From: Cupriavidus pauculus
GTDB taxonomy: Bacteria; Pseudomonadota; Gammaproteobacteria; Burkholderiales; Burkholderiaceae
NCBI RefSeq assembly: GCF_022179805.1
Contig: NZ_BPUO01000012.1
Coordinates: forward strand, 62,001 to 126,000
Length of the DNA stretch: 64,000 nucleotides
Direction of reading: 5' to 3'
Part shown: positions 43,632-52,458 of the stretch, one piece after another
Numbering within the stretch: position 1 is the first letter of the stretch
Layout: each line of letters begins with the position of its first letter
Position numbers and translations under genes: made by a program
Notes under the pieces: generated by a model
Seen by the model: the letters and a program-made list of their open reading frames with translations, nothing else
Told to the model about the DNA's origin: nothing
Database searches by the model: none

Positions 43632-44325
43632 ACGCGTCTCGCTGTCGTACGGCAGCTTCCGCGCGCTGGACAACATCACGCTGCACGCCAAACCCGGCGA
43701 ACTCGTGGTGCTGCTGGGTGCCAACGGCGCCGGCAAGAGCTCGATCTTCCTGGCCATGAGCGGCATCCATCGCACCAGCGGCGGCAGCATGCGCTTTGAC
43801 GGCCGCGAACTGGGCGGCATGAAGCCGTCGCAGATCGTGCAGGCCGGGCTGGTGCATTGCCCCGAGGGCCGCAAGCTGTTTCCGGCCATGACCGTGGAGA
43901 AGAACCTCACGCTTGGCGCCTACGTGCATCGGCGCGACCGCGCGGGCATCCGCAAGACGCTGGAAGAGGTCTACGAGATGTTTCCGATCCTGCGCCAGAA
44001 GAAGGACGATCCGGCCGGCTCGCTGTCGGGCGGACAACAGCAGATGGTGGCGCTGGGCCGCGCGCTGATGGGGCGGCCGCGCACGCTGCTGCTGGACGAA
44101 CCTTCGCTGGGCCTGGCGCCGCTGGTGGTGAAGCAGATGTTCGAGGTGATCCAGCGCATCAACCGCGCCGGCACCACGGTGCTGCTGGCCGAACAGAACG
44201 CCTATGCGGCCCTGAGCATCGCCCACCGCGCCTATGTGATCGAAAGCGGCCGCATCGTGATGGAAGGCGACCGCGACACACTGCTGAAGGACGAAGGCGT
44301 GCGACGCGCGTACATCGGCGGTTGA
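43618..44325 (+). CDS. livF: ABC transporter ATP-binding protein (LivF)
   Basis: A 235-residue ATPase partner of LivG. Walker A is GANGAGKSSIF (about residues 34-44), the signature is the canonical LSGGQQQMVALGRALM (about 138-153), Walker B is TLLLDEPSLGLAP, and the switch region is LLAEQNAYAALSI. GCPEGRKLFPAMTV-like sequence (HCPEGRKLFPAMTV) follows the Q-loop as in LivF. It starts within livG. A hairpin array separates it from the receptor gene downstream. Confidence 0.94.
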   Translation: MLQLERVSLSYGSFRALDNITLHAKPGELVVLLGANGAGKSSIFLAMSGIHRTSGGSMRFDGRELGGMKPSQIVQAGLVHCPEGRKLFPAMTVEKNLTLGAYVHRRDRAGIRKTLEEVYEMFPILRQKKDDPAGSLSGGQQQMVALGRALMGRPRTLLLDEPSLGLAPLVVKQMFEVIQRINRAGTTVLLAEQNAYAALSIAHRAYVIESGRIVMEGDRDTLLKDEGVRRAYIGG

Positions 44326-44361
44326 TTTGTGTTTGTGATTTTGTTTTTGTTTTGACTTTCT

Positions 44362-44480
44362 CCCCTCTCCCACCGGGAGAGGGGCGGGGGAGAGGGCAAG
44401 CGTTTCGTCCTGGCAAACGCTTCGACATAGCACAGGCCTGCCCTCACCCCCAACCCCTCTCCCGCGCCGCGGGAGAGGGG
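44362..44480. repeat. composite hairpin array between livF and livJ (repeat copies 3 and 4)
   Basis: Two perfect hairpins of the dispersed family. The first is CCCCTCTCCC / GGGAGAGGGG with a 3-base loop (44362-44384). The second is CCCCTCTCCCGC / GCGGGAGAGGGG (44454-44480). Between them AAGCGTTT (44399-44406) pairs with AAACGCTT (44415-44422), and GGGGGAGAGGGCA faces TGCCCTCACCCCC, so the 119 bases can fold as one branched structure. It sits where the high-level receptor transcript is usually separated from the permease/ATPase message. Confidence 0.8.
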
Positions 44481-44536
44481 AGCTAGAAACAGCGAGATGG
44501 AAAAAGCGCAGTCATAAAATCCAAAGGAGACAGCAC

Positions 44537-45709
44537 ATGCAACACAAGACGTTGGGTCGTTTCTTCACGCTGGCCGCGTGCGCCGCGGCTGCCTGCATCG
44601 CATCGTCGCCGGCTCTGGCGCAGGAAGTGGTCAAGATCGGCTACACCGGTCCGCTGTCGGGCGGCGCCGCGCTGTATGGCAAGAACGTGCTGTCCGGCAT
44701 CCAGATGGCCGTGGACGAGATCAATGCCAGCGGCCTGCAGGTCAGCGGCAAGAAGGTGAAGCTCGAAGTGGTGGCGCTGGACGACAAGTACGCGCCCGCC
44801 GAAGCCGCCATCAACGCGCGCCGCCTGGTGCAGCAGCACAAGACCCCGGCCGTGTTCGTGCCGCACTCGGGTGGCATCTTCGCGCTGCAGGCATTCAACG
44901 AGCAGGAGAAATTCCTGGTCATGGCCTATTCGAGCGTGCCGCGCATCACCGACGCCGGCAACAAGCTCACCATCCGCATCCCGCCGGCCTACACCGGCTA
45001 CATCGAGCCGTTCATCAAGGCGCAGATGAAGCGCTACGGCAAGAACGTGGCGATGGTGCCGGCCGACCACGACTACGCCAAGGCATGGGTGCAGGCGTTC
45101 GTGCCGGCCTGGGAAGGTGCGGGTGGCAAGGTGGTGGGCAACATTCCGATGTCCTACACCAAAGCCACGGACTTCTATACCGGCGTCTCCCGTGCCATCG
45201 CGGAAAAGCCGGACGTGATGTTCGTGGGTGGCCCGTCCGAGCCGACGGCCCTGGTGGTCAAGCAGGCGCGCGAACTGGGCTTCAAGGGCGGCTTCATCAT
45301 CATGGACCAGGCCAAGATGGATGAAATGGCCAAGATCACCAGCGGCCTGGGCATGCTGGAAGGCTCCATCGGCGTGATGCCGCTGGTCAACGATGCGCGT
45401 CCGGTGGCGCAGGCCTACAACGCCCGCTACAAGAAGCTGCACGACGGCCGCGATGCGACCACAGAAATGTCGCTGAACTACACCATGACCTGGGCGCTGG
45501 CCAATGCGATGAAGCTGGCCGGCACCACCACCGACGCCACCGCGATCCGCGCCAAGATGCCCGATGCCATGAAGGCACTGCCCAAGGACGTGAATCCGAA
45601 CGAGGTCGAGGGCATCGACGCCAAGGGCGGCTCGGTGGCCGATACCGTGGTGGGCTGGGTGCAGAAGGGCAAGATCGAACCGGTGCGCCTGTCCGAACTG
45701 GCCAAGTAA
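44537..45709 (+). CDS. livJ: branched-chain amino acid-type ABC transporter substrate-binding protein (LivJ)
   Basis: A 390-residue periplasmic receptor of the LivJ/LivK (Peripla_BP_6) family. It has a signal peptide with cleavage after PALAQ (about residue 29), then VVKIGYTGPLSGGAALYGKN, the ligand-loop hallmark. Two Rossmann-like lobes follow. AAAGGAGA eight bases upstream of the ATG is a strong site. It completes the liv set and is separated from livF by 211 bp of hairpins, fitting independent or enhanced expression. Ligand type is not fixed: family members bind branched amino acids, amides and aromatic acids. Confidence 0.93.
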   Translation: MQHKTLGRFFTLAACAAAACIASSPALAQEVVKIGYTGPLSGGAALYGKNVLSGIQMAVDEINASGLQVSGKKVKLEVVALDDKYAPAEAAINARRLVQQHKTPAVFVPHSGGIFALQAFNEQEKFLVMAYSSVPRITDAGNKLTIRIPPAYTGYIEPFIKAQMKRYGKNVAMVPADHDYAKAWVQAFVPAWEGAGGKVVGNIPMSYTKATDFYTGVSRAIAEKPDVMFVGGPSEPTALVVKQARELGFKGGFIIMDQAKMDEMAKITSGLGMLEGSIGVMPLVNDARPVAQAYNARYKKLHDGRDATTEMSLNYTMTWALANAMKLAGTTTDATAIRAKMPDAMKALPKDVNPNEVEGIDAKGGSVADTVVGWVQKGKIEPVRLSELAK

Positions 45710-45836
45710 GCACGGCAGTACCAGAGACCGGGAAAGAGCAAGAGAGAGAGAGAGAGGCGGAGGGGGCGTTACCCCGCTGGCGGGCAGCCAGCATCGAAGT
45801 GGCAGTCAACAAAAAAAATCGTAGTGGAGAGAAACG

Positions 45837-45865
45837 AAGGGCGTCCGGCACAACCGGACGCCCTT
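45837..45865. terminator. bidirectional terminator between livJ and the Gln-rich gene
   Basis: AAGGGCGTCCGG (45837-45848), a five-base loop and CCGGACGCCCTT (45854-45865) form a 12-pair stem followed by a short T-run, in the gap between convergent genes. A (GA)n run at 45741-45756 lies 80 bp upstream. Confidence 0.75.
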
Positions 45866-45888
45866 TGTCCTTCCCGAAGCCCCGTGCG

Positions 45889-48489
45889 TCAGCGCCGCTC
45901 TTCGTTGCGCGCCTGCTGCGCGCGTTGCTGTTGCTGCTGCTGGCGCTGCTGTTCCTGGCGCTGGTGGTCCTGCTGCTGGCGCTGCTGTTCCTGGAACTGC
46001 CGCTGCTGCTCCTGCGCCTGGCGCTGCTGGTGCTGTTGTTGTTGTTGCTGCTGTTGTTGCTGCTGTTGTTCCTGCACGCGCCGCTGCTGTTCCTGCATCT
46101 GGCGCTGTTGCTCCATCTGCTGCTGGCGCTGCATGGCCTGCTGCCGCTGCTGCTCGAACTGCTGACGCTGCTGTTCCTGGAACTGGCGGGCCTGCTCCAG
46201 TTGCTGCCGCTGGGCGGCCTGCTGGCGCTGCTGGTCCATCTGCTGGCGTTGCTGCTCCTGTAACTGCCGCTGCTGGTCCTGCGCCTGACGCTGCTGATCG
46301 AACTGCCGTTGACGATCCTGGGCCTGCCGCTGCATATCCTGCTGCTGCCGCTCCTGCGCCTGGCGCTGCTGCTGGTCGAACTGTCGCTGACGATCCTGGG
46401 CCTGCCGCTGCGTGTCCTGCTGCTGGCGTTCCTGGGCCTGGCGCTGCTGGTCGAACTGCCGCTGGCGATCCTGGGCCTGCCGCTGCAAATCCTGCTGCTG
46501 CCGCTCCTGGGCCTGGCGCTGCTGGTCGAACTGCTGGCGGTTCATCGCATCACGCCGCTGGTCGTCAAGCTGACGCTGCTGCTCGAACTGCTGGCGGCGC
46601 TGCAGGTCCTGCGTCTGCCGCTGCTGGTCCTGCATCTGGCGTTGCTGGTCGTTCATCTGCCGCTGCAGCGCCTGCTGTTGCTGGCGCTGCGCGTCCGCAG
46701 TCTGCCGTTGCTGGTCCTGCATCTGGCGTTGCTGCTCGAACTGCTGGCGCTGCGCATCGGACACACCGTTGCGCAGCGAGTCGCCCCGTTGCCCTGGTCC
46801 GCGTCCCGCCTGGGCGGCCTGGCTCATGCGCACATCGGGCTGCCAGGACATGCCCTGTGCCGGCTGCGGGTGGCGTCGTCCGTCGTCCCCGCGGTTGTTG
46901 CCACGGTTGTCCGCACCGGGCGCCGGACCGCGCCATGGCTGGCCCGCGCCGGCCGTTCCGCCCTCGCGGGCAAAACGGCGCGCCAGGTCGTCGGCGCCAA
47001 CCCGTCCGGGCGGATGCGCCGCAATGGCCTGGCGGTCGAAACCCTGCCGCGCCATCGGCGGCACGCCGTGCGGCCGTGCATCGCCACCGATCAGGCTCGA
47101 CTTGACCGGCGCGATGATCGGGCCGCCGCGATTCTCGCCCGCCGGGATATGGCGCCACTCGTCGCGGTAGCTGCCACGCGGTACGGGGCGGCCCTCGACG
47201 AAGTTGCGCGACGGCATGCCCGAGATCGCGCCCGGCACATTGCGGTTCACCCAGCGATCGCGGTCGCCGCCGCGCATCCACGTGTTGTTGACCGTGATGT
47301 TGTTGATACGCGTCACGTAGTGTGGGCTGGCCCGATACACAGGGCGGTACGTGTCACGCGGCCCCAGCGGATACCAGGCCACGCCCGGACCGCCGCCGAT
47401 GCGGATCGATGTGCCGCCGATAAAGCCGACCACGGCCGGCACGTAGCAGGGCCGAACCGCCACCGGCCCCGGCACCCAGCCCCAACGGTTGCCGAAATGC
47501 GCCCAGCGCCCGTAGTGCGACGGCGCGAAGCCCCACGGCGCATCGTCGATCCACGTCCAGCCCCACGGCGCCACCCAGGCCCAGTGGCCCGCGCTGTACG
47601 GGGCCCAGCCGGCCGACACGGCGCGCGGAAACCACACCGCGCCGTAGCCGGGGTCCTGCTGCCAGTCGCCATAGTCGTCCAGCGCCGTGTAGCCGGTCAT
47701 ATCGGGCGGCACGTAGCGTGCGGACGGCGAGGCATCCTCACGCGCGTCGCGGGCCGCCGTCCATTGATCGAAACCGTCGGGGGGCGGATAGCTGCCCGGT
47801 CCCGCATCGGCCAGGTCGGTCCCGGCAAACCGCATGCGCTGGCCGCGGGTCAGTTCAACCGAGCGCGAATCGCCGTACAGCACGGCGCTGCCGTGCCGCA
47901 TGGTCACGAGCGTGGTGGTGCCGTCGGGCGCGACGTCGATCCGGTAGTCACCGGGTTCGCGCGGCACGAAAGCCAGGTTCGGCGTATCTACCTCTACCTG
48001 CTGGTCGGCCGGCAGCGACCGCACGCGCAGTTGCAGCGAGCCCTGGGTCAGCTTGACCTGGGTCGCGCGGTCGTCAAGGTTCAGGATCGTGGCGGCCGTA
48101 CCGCCGCCCAGACGCACCGCCGTGGTGCCGGCATGCAGTTCGGCGCGGCCGCCCGGGTCTACCCAGATGCGGTCGCCCGTGGTGAGCGGCCGGTTCAGCC
48201 CCACCGCCGCCCATTCGTCGGAGCCCGCCGGCGCGAAGCTGAGTCCGCCGGCCATGTCGGTGACAGTGGCGATGCGGGCTGGCGGATCGGCCGCCATCGC
48301 GGACGGATCGCCCAGCACGTTGGCATCGGCCAGGTCCTGCCCGGCATAGCCGGGTGGCACGCCGGGGTTGTAGCCCTGGCTGTAGCCGGGGTTGTAGTCC
48401 TGCGCCAGGGCCAGGCCCTGGGAAAACAGCGCGACCAGGGCCAGGGCGGCGGGCACACGCGCGAAACGATGACGGGGTTGCATGATCAA
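45889..48489 (-). CDS. exported FecR-like / DUF6600 protein with Gln/Arg-rich tail
   Basis: An 866-residue exported protein. It has a signal peptide (about 1-29), a FecR-like beta domain (about 70-220: DRIWVDPGGRAELHAGTTAV), a Trp/Gly/Tyr-rich DUF6600 segment (about 270-390, with WAPYSAGHWAWVAPWGW), a Gly/Arg-rich linker, and from about residue 580 a tail made almost only of Gln, Arg, Ala, Glu and Asp, including tandem 25-residue units and a run of eleven or more Gln. The tail predicts long helical or disordered structure outside the cytoplasm. Function is unknown; DUF6600 proteins occur in envelope contexts. The opposite strand stays open because the Gln codons read as Leu in reverse. It is a single gene ending at a shared terminator. 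Confidence 0.85.
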   Translation of the reverse strand: MIMQPRHRFARVPAALALVALFSQGLALAQDYNPGYSQGYNPGVPPGYAGQDLADANVLGDPSAMAADPPARIATVTDMAGGLSFAPAGSDEWAAVGLNRPLTTGDRIWVDPGGRAELHAGTTAVRLGGGTAATILNLDDRATQVKLTQGSLQLRVRSLPADQQVEVDTPNLAFVPREPGDYRIDVAPDGTTTLVTMRHGSAVLYGDSRSVELTRGQRMRFAGTDLADAGPGSYPPPDGFDQWTAARDAREDASPSARYVPPDMTGYTALDDYGDWQQDPGYGAVWFPRAVSAGWAPYSAGHWAWVAPWGWTWIDDAPWGFAPSHYGRWAHFGNRWGWVPGPVAVRPCYVPAVVGFIGGTSIRIGGGPGVAWYPLGPRDTYRPVYRASPHYVTRINNITVNNTWMRGGDRDRWVNRNVPGAISGMPSRNFVEGRPVPRGSYRDEWRHIPAGENRGGPIIAPVKSSLIGGDARPHGVPPMARQGFDRQAIAAHPPGRVGADDLARRFAREGGTAGAGQPWRGPAPGADNRGNNRGDDGRRHPQPAQGMSWQPDVRMSQAAQAGRGPGQRGDSLRNGVSDAQRQQFEQQRQMQDQQRQTADAQRQQQQALQRQMNDQQRQMQDQQRQTQDLQRRQQFEQQRQLDDQRRDAMNRQQFDQQRQAQERQQQDLQRQAQDRQRQFDQQRQAQERQQQDTQRQAQDRQRQFDQQQRQAQERQQQDMQRQAQDRQRQFDQQRQAQDQQRQLQEQQRQQMDQQRQQAAQRQQLEQARQFQEQQRQQFEQQRQQAMQRQQQMEQQRQMQEQQRRVQEQQQQQQQQQQQQHQQRQAQEQQRQFQEQQRQQQDHQRQEQQRQQQQQQRAQQARNEERR
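46299..46535. repeat. 75-78-bp tandem repeat in the Gln-rich coding region
   Basis: About three copies of a unit encoding FDQQRQAQERQQQD plus xQRQAQDRQRQ (minus strand), starting near 46299, 46377 and 46452. Copies differ by single codons (L, T or M at the same place) and one extra Gln, as expected for slipped-strand expansion. Confidence 0.8.
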
Positions 48490-48734
48490 TTACCTGAGTC
48501 CGGCGGGCCGTGCCGGCGACCATGGCGGCACGCACCCGCTTGCCACCGTATATCGGATAACGGCGGAAAGACCGATCTGTGCACCACACTTTGTAAGCAC
48601 TTATTTCCGCGCCCACCCGCCACGGCTTGCGAGACAAAGGCGGATACAAATCTTGCAGATGACTGGGGAAATGGCCTCGATACGGGCCTGTTGGCGGCCA
48701 ATGCTGCGTCGCAGCACCGCGCCTGGTACAAGCC

Positions 48735-50087
48735 CTAGCGCGGCTGGTTGCGCAGGAAGTCGGTCAGCCGGTCGGCCGGCATCGGGCGGCCGTAAAGATA
48801 GCCTTGCGCCTCCACGCAGCCGTTGGCCAGCAGGAAGTCGCGCTGTTCGCGGGTTTCCACGCCTTCGGCCACCACGCCGATCTGCAGGCTCTGGCCGACG
48901 CTGATCACCGACCGCACGATGGCGGCATCCACATTGTCCTGGGTGACGTTGCGGATAAACGACTGGTCGATCTTGAGCCGATCCACCGGGAAGGTCTTCA
49001 GGAAACTCAGCGACGCGTAGCCGGTGCCAAAGTCGTCGCACGTCAGCGTCACGCCATCGCGGCGCAACGCCTGGAGCTGGTCCGACACCTCGTCGCCCTG
49101 CTGCAGGGCGATGGTCTCGGTGATTTCGATCTCCAGACGGTCGGCCGGCAGCTCCAGCGCGCGCAACACGTGCCGAACCTCGGTCAACAGCCGGCTTTCG
49201 GCCAGTTGGGCCGCGAACAGGTTGATCGCCACGCGCGGCGCATCGGGAAACGTCAGCGACCATGCCCGGGCCTGGGCACAGGCCGTGTGCAGCAGCCACA
49301 TGCCCACGTCGGCGGCCACGCTGCTGGCGGCCAGCGCGTCGATGAACGCGGCCGGCGTCAGCAGGCCCAGCGTGGGATGGCGCCAGCGCATCAGCGCCTC
49401 GGCCCCCACCACGCGGCCGTCGCGCAGGTCCACCTGCGGCTGGTACAGCAATTCAAACTGTCGTTGGGCGTAGGCTTCGCGCAACGCCTGGACGAGCGAC
49501 AGGCGCGTCGTCACGTCGGTGCGCATCTGCGGCTTGAAGAACCGGATCGTGCGGCCGCCGTCGTGCTTGGCCCGGGCCAGCGCCAGGCTGGCCGCCGCCA
49601 CCACGTCGGCCGTGGAATCGCCGCCGGCCGGCATCACGCAGGCGCCCAGGCTGGCCAGCACGTGGTGCCGGTTGCCATTGAGTTCGTAGGGAGCCGACAG
49701 CATCGACAGGATGGCTGCACTGACATGGCGCACCAGCGTCGGGTCGGAAATCGAGGTCAGCAGCACGCCGAATTCGTCGCCACCCACCCGGCCAACCACG
49801 GCATCGCGCGGCGAGGCGTCGCGCAGGCGGCGGGCCACGTGCTGGAGGATCGTGTCGCCTTCCAGATGGCCGTGCATGTCGTTGAACGCGCGAAAGTCGT
49901 CGATGCCCACCAGCAACAGGGCGAAACGGGGCGTCGCCTCGCCAAGAAGACGCGCCTCGACCCGCTTCAAGAATGCCTGGCGGACGACCACGCCGGTCAG
50001 CGGATCAAGATCCGCTGGCGGCAAGGCGCCAGTCGCCTGTGCCTCCGACTTGGCCACCATCCCTGCCCTATCAGTTGTGATGAACAT
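48735..50087 (-). CDS. GGDEF-EAL dual-domain cyclic di-GMP protein
   Basis: A 450-residue cytoplasmic protein with no membrane span. The GGDEF domain (about 25-185) keeps GGDEF at 102-106. The EAL domain (about 195-445) keeps EAL at 230-232 and the phosphodiesterase set: Asn in VAINLFAAQL, Glu in EIEITE, DDFGTGYASL, Lys in DRLKIDQSF and Glu in VVAEGVET. Hydrolysis of c-di-GMP is therefore likely. Cyclase activity is possible but less sure because the metal-site region reads IDDFRAFNDMHGH. No RxxD inhibitory site is seen before GGDEF. It is transcribed away from wspA, 261 bp between start codons, so it may counterbalance WspR. Confidence 0.92.
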   Translation of the reverse strand: MFITTDRAGMVAKSEAQATGALPPADLDPLTGVVVRQAFLKRVEARLLGEATPRFALLLVGIDDFRAFNDMHGHLEGDTILQHVARRLRDASPRDAVVGRVGGDEFGVLLTSISDPTLVRHVSAAILSMLSAPYELNGNRHHVLASLGACVMPAGGDSTADVVAAASLALARAKHDGGRTIRFFKPQMRTDVTTRLSLVQALREAYAQRQFELLYQPQVDLRDGRVVGAEALMRWRHPTLGLLTPAAFIDALAASSVAADVGMWLLHTACAQARAWSLTFPDAPRVAINLFAAQLAESRLLTEVRHVLRALELPADRLEIEITETIALQQGDEVSDQLQALRRDGVTLTCDDFGTGYASLSFLKTFPVDRLKIDQSFIRNVTQDNVDAAIVRSVISVGQSLQIGVVAEGVETREQRDFLLANGCVEAQGYLYGRPMPADRLTDFLRNQPR

Positions 50088-50348
50088 GTTCCCCGCTCAA
50101 GCTATTTGGCAAGTGTGACGAAAACCTTGAAAAAAGCAAGCGCTTCAAATTGACGCCGCCAGCGCGCAACGGCGCCCGCTGGCGGGAAATCGTCCGCCGT
50201 TGAAATGGCCCGGACGTTACAGTACCCTACGCCGCAAACGCCCACCACCCAATCGAGGAATACCCCCCGGTCCGGTGGGCCCCTGGCCCGACGGCCAAGC
50301 CCAGTGCCGCCCGCATGGCCGTCCGCCCAACGAGAAACCGCACCGACC

Positions 50349-51968
50349 GTGACCCACTGGACCCTGCGCACGCGCATCCTGGCAAGCTTCACCTTCATCC
50401 TGCTGGTCATGGCGCTGATGGGCGTGGTGGCCTACAACCGCCTGTCCGCCATCGAGCACGAAGCCAACGTGATGCGCACCGACGCCCTGCCCGGCCTGCG
50501 CTACAGCGCCGGCATGCGCGGCATCTGGGGCGAGTTCTACGTGCTGGGATGGCAGACCGTGACCGATCCCGACAGCAGCCACCGCGCCCGGGTGCTGGCC
50601 CAGGTCCAGGATGCCACCCAGCGCTTCGACAAGCTCCAGAAAGGCTACGAGGACACGATTGCCCGCGAGGAAGATCGTGTGCGTTTCAACGCGTTCAAGG
50701 AACTTCGCGCCAAATACGATCAGGCTGCGCAGGTCTATACGGATCCAACCCGCTGGAAGGACGTGCCGACGGCCGAAGCCGCGCTGCGCGGCAATATCCA
50801 CGACATCTGGATCGAGGGCCGCAAGGCGCTGCAGCACCTGGTGGACGACAACAACCTGGTCAACGAGCACGCGGCAGCCGGCATCGACCATGCGGTCAGC
50901 GCGGCCAAGGTCGGCATCGAGGTGGCGCTGGCTATCGCGCTGCTGGCGGCCTTGGTCTGCGGCTTCATGCTGCTGCGGGCCATCAACGTGCCGATGCGGT
51001 CGATCGTATCGCTGCTGACGACGATGCGCGGCGGCGACATGCGCCAGCGCATGAACCTGAACCGCCGCGACGAATTCCAGGCGGTGGAGGAAGGCTTCAA
51101 CCAGATGGCGGGCGAGCTGACGTCGCTGGTGGGGCAGGCACAACGGTCGGCCATCCAGGTCACCACATCGGTCAACGAAATTGCCGCCACGGCGCGCCAG
51201 CAGCAGGCCACGGCCACCGAGACGGCCGCCACCACCACGCAGATCGGCGCCACGTCGCGCGAGATCGCGGCGACCTCGCGCGACCTCGTACGCACCATGA
51301 ACGAGGTGTCGCACGCAGCCGACCAGACCGCCGGCCTGGCCGGCACGGGCCAGGTGGGGCTGTCGCGCATGGAAGCCACCATGCACCATGTGATGGACGC
51401 CGCCGGTTCGGTCAACGCCCGGCTGGCCACGCTCAACGAGAAGGCCGGCAATATCAACCAGGTGGTGACGACCATCGCCCGGGTGGCCGACCAGACCAAC
51501 CTGCTGTCCCTGAATGCCGCGATCGAGGCCGAGAAGGCCGGCGAGTACGGCCGCGGGTTCTCCGTGGTGGCCACCGAGATCCGCCGCCTGGCAGACCAGA
51601 CCGCCGTGGCCACCTACGACATCGAGCAGATTGTGCGCGAGATCCAGTCGGCGGTGTCCGCCGGCGTGATGGGCATGGACAAGTTCTCCGAGGAAGTGCG
51701 GCGCGGCATGTCGGAGGTCACCCAGGTGGGCGACCAGCTGTCGCAGATCATCGGCCAGGTGCAGTCGCTGGCGCCGCGCGTGCAGATGGTCAATGAAGGC
51801 ATGCAGGCCCAGGCCGGCGGTGCCGAACAGATCAACCAGGCGCTGATGCAGTTGTCCGAGGCTGCCCAGCAAACCGTGGAATCGCTGCGCCAGTCGGGCC
51901 AGGCCATCGACGAACTGACGCTGGTAGCTAACGAACTGCGTAGCGGCGTGTCCCGCTTCAAGGTCTGA
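50349..51968 (+). CDS. wspA: Wsp methyl-accepting chemoreceptor
   Basis: A 539-residue membrane receptor of the Wsp surface-sensing system. It has TM1 at about residues 9-30, a periplasmic four-helix sensor region, TM2 at about 195-217, a HAMP domain and a long methyl-accepting coiled coil. The signalling tip VADQTNLLSLNAAIEAEKAG and the following GEYGRGFSVVATEIRRLADQ match WspA. GTG at 50349 (VTHWTLRTRILAS) is chosen; an upstream ATG at 50205 would add a Pro-rich leader unlike the family. It is first in an operon of seven overlapping genes, upstream of the CheW-like wspB. Confidence 0.9.
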   Translation: MTHWTLRTRILASFTFILLVMALMGVVAYNRLSAIEHEANVMRTDALPGLRYSAGMRGIWGEFYVLGWQTVTDPDSSHRARVLAQVQDATQRFDKLQKGYEDTIAREEDRVRFNAFKELRAKYDQAAQVYTDPTRWKDVPTAEAALRGNIHDIWIEGRKALQHLVDDNNLVNEHAAAGIDHAVSAAKVGIEVALAIALLAALVCGFMLLRAINVPMRSIVSLLTTMRGGDMRQRMNLNRRDEFQAVEEGFNQMAGELTSLVGQAQRSAIQVTTSVNEIAATARQQQATATETAATTTQIGATSREIAATSRDLVRTMNEVSHAADQTAGLAGTGQVGLSRMEATMHHVMDAAGSVNARLATLNEKAGNINQVVTTIARVADQTNLLSLNAAIEAEKAGEYGRGFSVVATEIRRLADQTAVATYDIEQIVREIQSAVSAGVMGMDKFSEEVRRGMSEVTQVGDQLSQIIGQVQSLAPRVQMVNEGMQAQAGGAEQINQALMQLSEAAQQTVESLRQSGQAIDELTLVANELRSGVSRFKV

Positions 51969-51993
51969 GCGGACCAAAAGCCGCTCCTCCGCC

Positions 51994-52458
51994 ATGGCGC
52001 TCTTCCTGCTGTTCCGCATCGGCCCCGATTTCTACGCGCTGGACAGCGCGGAGATTGCCGAGGTGCTGCCGCTGACCGCCACCAAGCGGATTCCCGGTGC
52101 CCCGGCATGGGTCAGCGGCCTGATGGTGCGGCAAGGGCGGCCCGTGCCGGTGATCGATGTGACCGCGCTGGCCACGGGCGAGCCGGCCGCCGCGCGCACC
52201 AGCACCCGGACCGTGCTGGTGCACTACCGCCGCCCCGGCGCGGACCCGCGACTGCTGGCGCTGCGGCTCGAATACGCCACCGACACCCTGCGCTGCAGCC
52301 CCGATTCATTTGTCGATGGCGGGATCGATCCGGGCCAGGCGCGTTACCTGGGGCCGGTACGCCATGATCCGCGCGGCCTGGTGCAATGGGTGCGCGTGGC
52401 CGAACTGCTGCCCGACGCCGTACACACGCTGCTGTTTCCCGAGGCAAACCCCGCATGA
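51994..52458 (+). CDS. wspB: Wsp CheW-like adaptor B
   Basis: A 154-residue single CheW domain (LLFRIGPDFYALDSAEIAEV, then GLMVRQGRPVPVIDVTAL) that should link the receptor WspA to the kinase WspE. It lies 25 bp after wspA and overlaps wspC by four bases (ATGA). The second CheW-like gene of the operon, wspD, probably plays a parallel role. Confidence 0.9.
   Translation: MALFLLFRIGPDFYALDSAEIAEVLPLTATKRIPGAPAWVSGLMVRQGRPVPVIDVTALATGEPAAARTSTRTVLVHYRRPGADPRLLALRLEYATDTLRCSPDSFVDGGIDPGQARYLGPVRHDPRGLVQWVRVAELLPDAVHTLLFPEANPA

Noticed and set aside
45741..45756. (GA)n microsatellite as a phase-variation switch
   Set aside because: It lies between convergent genes, outside any reading frame or promoter spacer.
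46309..48738. 809-codon Leu-rich open frame on the plus strand, opposite the Gln-rich gene
   Set aside because: Reverse complement of CAG-type Gln codons reads CTG (Leu), so the frame is an artefact of the repeat. The minus-strand product has a signal peptide and known domains.
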